Part shown: positions 61,625 to 64,000 of the stretch, piece by piece
Layout: every line of letters starts with the position of its first letter
Position numbering within the stretch: the first letter of the stretch is position 1
Assembly: GCF_001553565.1 (NCBI RefSeq)
Contig: NZ_CP014228.1
Span: 2,232,001 to 2,296,000 of the forward strand
DNA: 64,000 bases
Reading direction: 5' to 3'
Origin: Actinomyces radicidentis
GTDB taxonomy: Bacteria; Actinomycetota; Actinomycetes; Actinomycetales; Actinomycetaceae
Program-made: the position numbers and the translations under genes
Notes under the pieces: generated by a model
Databases searched by the model: none
Seen by the model: only the letters and a program-made list of their open reading frames with translations
What the model was told of the DNA's origin: nothing

Positions 61625-64000
61625 TCACTCGCCCTGGCCGCCGGAGGTGCCGGCGTTGACGTTCTCGAGGTCGTACCTCTCGAGGGCCTTGGCGAGGACC
61701 GAGCGGTCCAGCTTGCCCTGCTCGACGAGGGCCTGGAGCGCCTTGACCGTCACCGACTCGGCGTCGATGAGGTAGTGACGGCGCGCCGAGGCGCGGGTGT
61801 CGGAGAAGCCGAAGCCGTCGGCGCCGAGGACGTGGTAGTCGCCCGGGACCCACTGGCGGATGAGGTCGGGGACCGCGTGGTCGTAGTCGCTCGTGGCGAC
61901 GAAGGGGCCCTCCGCGCCGGCGAGCTTGTCGGCGAGGTACGGCGTGCGGTTCTCTTCCGGGTGGAGGAAGTTGGCCTGCTCGACCTCGAGGGCCTCGCGG
62001 CGCAGCTCGGACCAGGAGGTCACGGACCACACGGAGGCTCGCACGCCCCACTCCTCGGACAGGAGGCGCTGAGCCTCGAGGACCCACGGGACACCGACGC
62101 CGGAAGCCATGAGCTGGACCTCGGGGCCGTCGCCGGCGGGGGCGTCGGCGATCTTGTGGATGCCCTTGAGGATGCCCTCGACGTCGACGCCCTCCGGCTC
62201 GGCCGGCTGGACCATCGGCTCGTTGTACACCGTGAGGTAGTACATCTTGTTGCGGTCGCGGCCCGAGTCGGGGCCGTACCAGCGCTCGAGGGCGTCGCGC
62301 ACGATGTGCCGGATCTCGTAGGCGTAGCACGGGTCGTAGGACACGAAGGCGTCGTTCGTCCAGGCGATGAGCGGCGAGTGGCCGTCCATGTGCTGGGTGC
62401 CCTCACCGGTGAGCGTCGTGCGGCCGGCGGTGGCCCCGATGACGAAGCCGCGCGCCAGCTGGTCGCCCGCGGCCCAGAACTGGTCGCCGGTGCGCTGGAA
62501 GCCGAACATCGAGTAGAAGATGTAGACGGGGACCATCGGCACGCCGTGGGTCGCGTAGCTGGTGCCGACGACCTGGAACGCCGAGGCCGAGCCGGCCTCG
62601 TTGATGCCGGTGTGCATGACCTGGCCGGAGGTGGACTCGCGGTAGGAGAGCATCATCTCGGCGTCGACCGGCGTGTAGTTCTGGCCGAGCGTGTTGAAGA
62701 TCTTCTTCGTCGGGAAGAGGGACTCCAGGCCGAAGGTGCGCGACTCGTCGGGGACGATCGGCACGAAGCGACGGCCGATCTTCTTGTCCTTGATGAGCTC
62801 CTTGAGGAGCTGGACGAAGGCCATCGTCGAGGCGACCTCGCGCTTGCCGGAGCCGCCCTTGAGGACGTCGTAGGTCTTGTCCCCGGGGAGCTCGAGCTCG
62901 TTGCCGACGTCGCGGCGCTCGGGCAGGAAGCCACCGAGCTGCTTGCGGCGCTCGAGCATGTAGAGCAGGGCCGGGTCGTCGTCCGCCGGCTTGTAGTACG
63001 GCGGGTTGTACGGGTCGGCCTCGAGCTGCTCGTCCGTGAAGGGGATGTGCAGGCGGTCGCGCAGGCCCTTGAGGTCGTCCAGCTTGAGCTTCTTCATCTG
63101 GTGCGTGCCGTTGCGGCCGGCGAAGTGCGAGCCGAGCAGGTAGCCCTTGACGGTCTGCGCGAGGATGACCGTCGGCTGGCCCTTGTGCTCCATGGCGGCC
63201 TTGTAGGCGGCGTACATCTTGCGGTAGTCGTTGCCGCCGCGCTGGAGGGCCCAGATCTCCTCGTCGGTCCAGTCCTTGACGAGGGCGGCCGTGCGCGGGT
63301 CCTTGTTGAAGAAGTGCTCGCGGACGTAGGCGCCGTCGTTGGCCTTCATGGTCTGGTAGTCGCCGTCGAGCGTCTCCATCATGAGGTGCTCGAGGGCGTG
63401 GTCCTTGTCGGCGGCGAGGAGCCGGTCCCAGCCGCGGCCCCACATCACCTTGATGACGTTCCAGCCGGCGCCCTTGAACGAGGCCTCGAGCTCCTGGACG
63501 ATCTTGCCGTTGCCGCGGACCGGGCCGTCGAGGCGCTGCAGGTTGCAGTTGACGACGAAGGTCAGGTTGTCGAGCTGCTGGCTCGCGGCGAGCTGCAGCA
63601 TGCCGCGGGACTCGGGCTCGTCCATCTCGCCGTCGCCGAGGAAGGCCCAGGTGTGCTGCTGGGAGGTGTCCTTGAGGCCGGCGCCCTGGAGGTAGCGGTC
63701 GAACCAGGCCTGGTAGATGGCCTCCGAGGGGCCGAGACCCATGGAGACGGTGGGGTACTCCCAGAAGTCCTCCATGCGGCGCGGGTGCGGGTAGGAGGGC
63801 AGGCCGCGGCCGCCGGTGGCGGCGGGGTGGGAGTACTCCTGGCGGAAGCCGTCGAGGTCGTCCTCGGTGAGGCGGCCCTCGATGAAGGCGCGGGCGTAGT
63901 TGCCGGGGGAGGAGTGGCCCTGGAAGAAGACGTGGTCGCCGCCGCCCGGGTGGTCCTTGCCGCGGAAGAAGTGGTTGAGGCCGACCTCGTACATGGTCGC
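61625..64000 (-). CDS. aceE: pyruvate dehydrogenase E1 component, homodimeric type (N-terminus beyond window)
   Basis: At least 791 residues are visible; the frame is open to the right edge, so the start lies outside. The alignment to AceE proteins is clear: [20 protein letters not shown] at the edge, the ThDP/Mg site [16 protein letters not shown] with [15 protein letters not shown], and C-terminal blocks [18 protein letters not shown] and [12 protein letters not shown]. It decarboxylates pyruvate and passes acetyl groups to the E2 lipoyl domains. The C-terminal tail ([13 protein letters not shown]) is short and polar. A complete gene would be about 2.7 kb. No PDH E2 or E3 gene is in the window. 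Confidence 0.96.
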   Translation of the reverse strand, partial: ATMYEVGLNHFFRGKDHPGGGDHVFFQGHSSPGNYARAFIEGRLTEDDLDGFRQEYSHPAATGGRGLPSYPHPRRMEDFWEYPTVSMGLGPSEAIYQAWFDRYLQGAGLKDTSQQHTWAFLGDGEMDEPESRGMLQLAASQQLDNLTFVVNCNLQRLDGPVRGNGKIVQELEASFKGAGWNVIKVMWGRGWDRLLAADKDHALEHLMMETLDGDYQTMKANDGAYVREHFFNKDPRTAALVKDWTDEEIWALQRGGNDYRKMYAAYKAAMEHKGQPTVILAQTVKGYLLGSHFAGRNGTHQMKKLKLDDLKGLRDRLHIPFTDEQLEADPYNPPYYKPADDDPALLYMLERRKQLGGFLPERRDVGNELELPGDKTYDVLKGGSGKREVASTMAFVQLLKELIKDKKIGRRFVPIVPDESRTFGLESLFPTKKIFNTLGQNYTPVDAEMMLSYRESTSGQVMHTGINEAGSASAFQVVGTSYATHGVPMVPVYIFYSMFGFQRTGDQFWAAGDQLARGFVIGATAGRTTLTGEGTQHMDGHSPLIAWTNDAFVSYDPCYAYEIRHIVRDALERWYGPDSGRDRNKMYYLTVYNEPMVQPAEPEGVDVEGILKGIHKIADAPAGDGPEVQLMASGVGVPWVLEAQRLLSEEWGVRASVWSVTSWSELRREALEVEQANFLHPEENRTPYLADKLAGAEGPFVATSDYDHAVPDLIRQWVPGDYHVLGADGFGFSDTRASARRHYLIDAESVTVKALQALVEQGKLDRSVLAKALERYDLENVNAGTSGGQGE

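Overview
The window is a chromosomal segment of a very GC-rich actinobacterium. Third codon positions are almost always G or C. Gene content (SteA/SteB, DUF3043, DUF3145, a PucR-type FasR regulator in front of FAS-II genes, homodimeric pyruvate dehydrogenase E1, a sufR-led Suf operon) fits Actinomycetaceae, for example Actinomyces or Schaalia. That placement is inferred from protein style and gene order, not from a marker gene. There is no rRNA, prophage, CRISPR array or intact transposon. Coding density is high and many genes overlap by 4 bp (ATGA/GTGA).

Layout. 1-13047: a + strand run of a HAD phosphatase (cut by the left edge), a small protein, tlyA, nadK, recN, steA, steB, a MraY-like membrane protein, a MurJ-like flippase, a GT4 glycosyltransferase, pyrG, and a Nudix gene broken by a 1-nt frameshift. 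13184-19857: a sugar locus with a LacI repressor, Tat-type lipoprotein binding protein, two permeases, a GH32/GH68-type fructosidase, and a second paralogous LacI gene. Both LacI promoters carry nearly the same 14-bp operator over the -35 box. 19959-26920: the iron-sulfur operon sufR-B-D-C-S-U-T, closed by a clear terminator. 26977-30399: a MerR/GyrI-type regulator with an in-frame amber codon behind a textbook MerR promoter, then minus-strand tandem GNAT, DUF488 and zinc metallopeptidase genes. 30510-38943: pyrD, two MFS transporters, aldo/keto reductase, DUF3043 protein, M20 peptidase and a glycerate-kinase-like protein. 38976-47640 (minus): a maltose/maltodextrin locus with a degenerate GH13 protein, malE-, malF- and malG-like transporter genes, a GH13 cyclomaltodextrinase/neopullulanase and a LacI regulator. 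47757-54356: dgt, dnaG, tRNA-Asn, a hypothetical gene, def, DUF3145 and a DJ-1/PfpI protein. 54390-58148 (minus): fasR-fabD-acpP-fabF, with no fabH. 58375-64000: aspA, a decayed MHS-type MFS transporter, and aceE running off the right edge.

The clearest non-gene signal is a recurring promoter layout. A TANNNT-like -10 hexamer sits 6 or 7 nt before the start codon, with no Shine-Dalgarno sequence. This is seen at pyrD, DUF488, the aldo/keto reductase, DUF3043, M20, dgt, dnaG, the 51623-52255 gene and fasR; def and the MerR gene show weaker versions and pyrG a spacing of 8 to the upstream GTG. It implies many leaderless transcripts, including two head-to-head pairs. Other points of interest are the MraY-like/MurJ-like/GT4 cassette beside steAB, the shared LacI operators, the MerR promoter in front of a broken regulator, a GH13 homologue that seems to lack catalytic residues, a transporter with no ATG or GTG start, and three broken genes.
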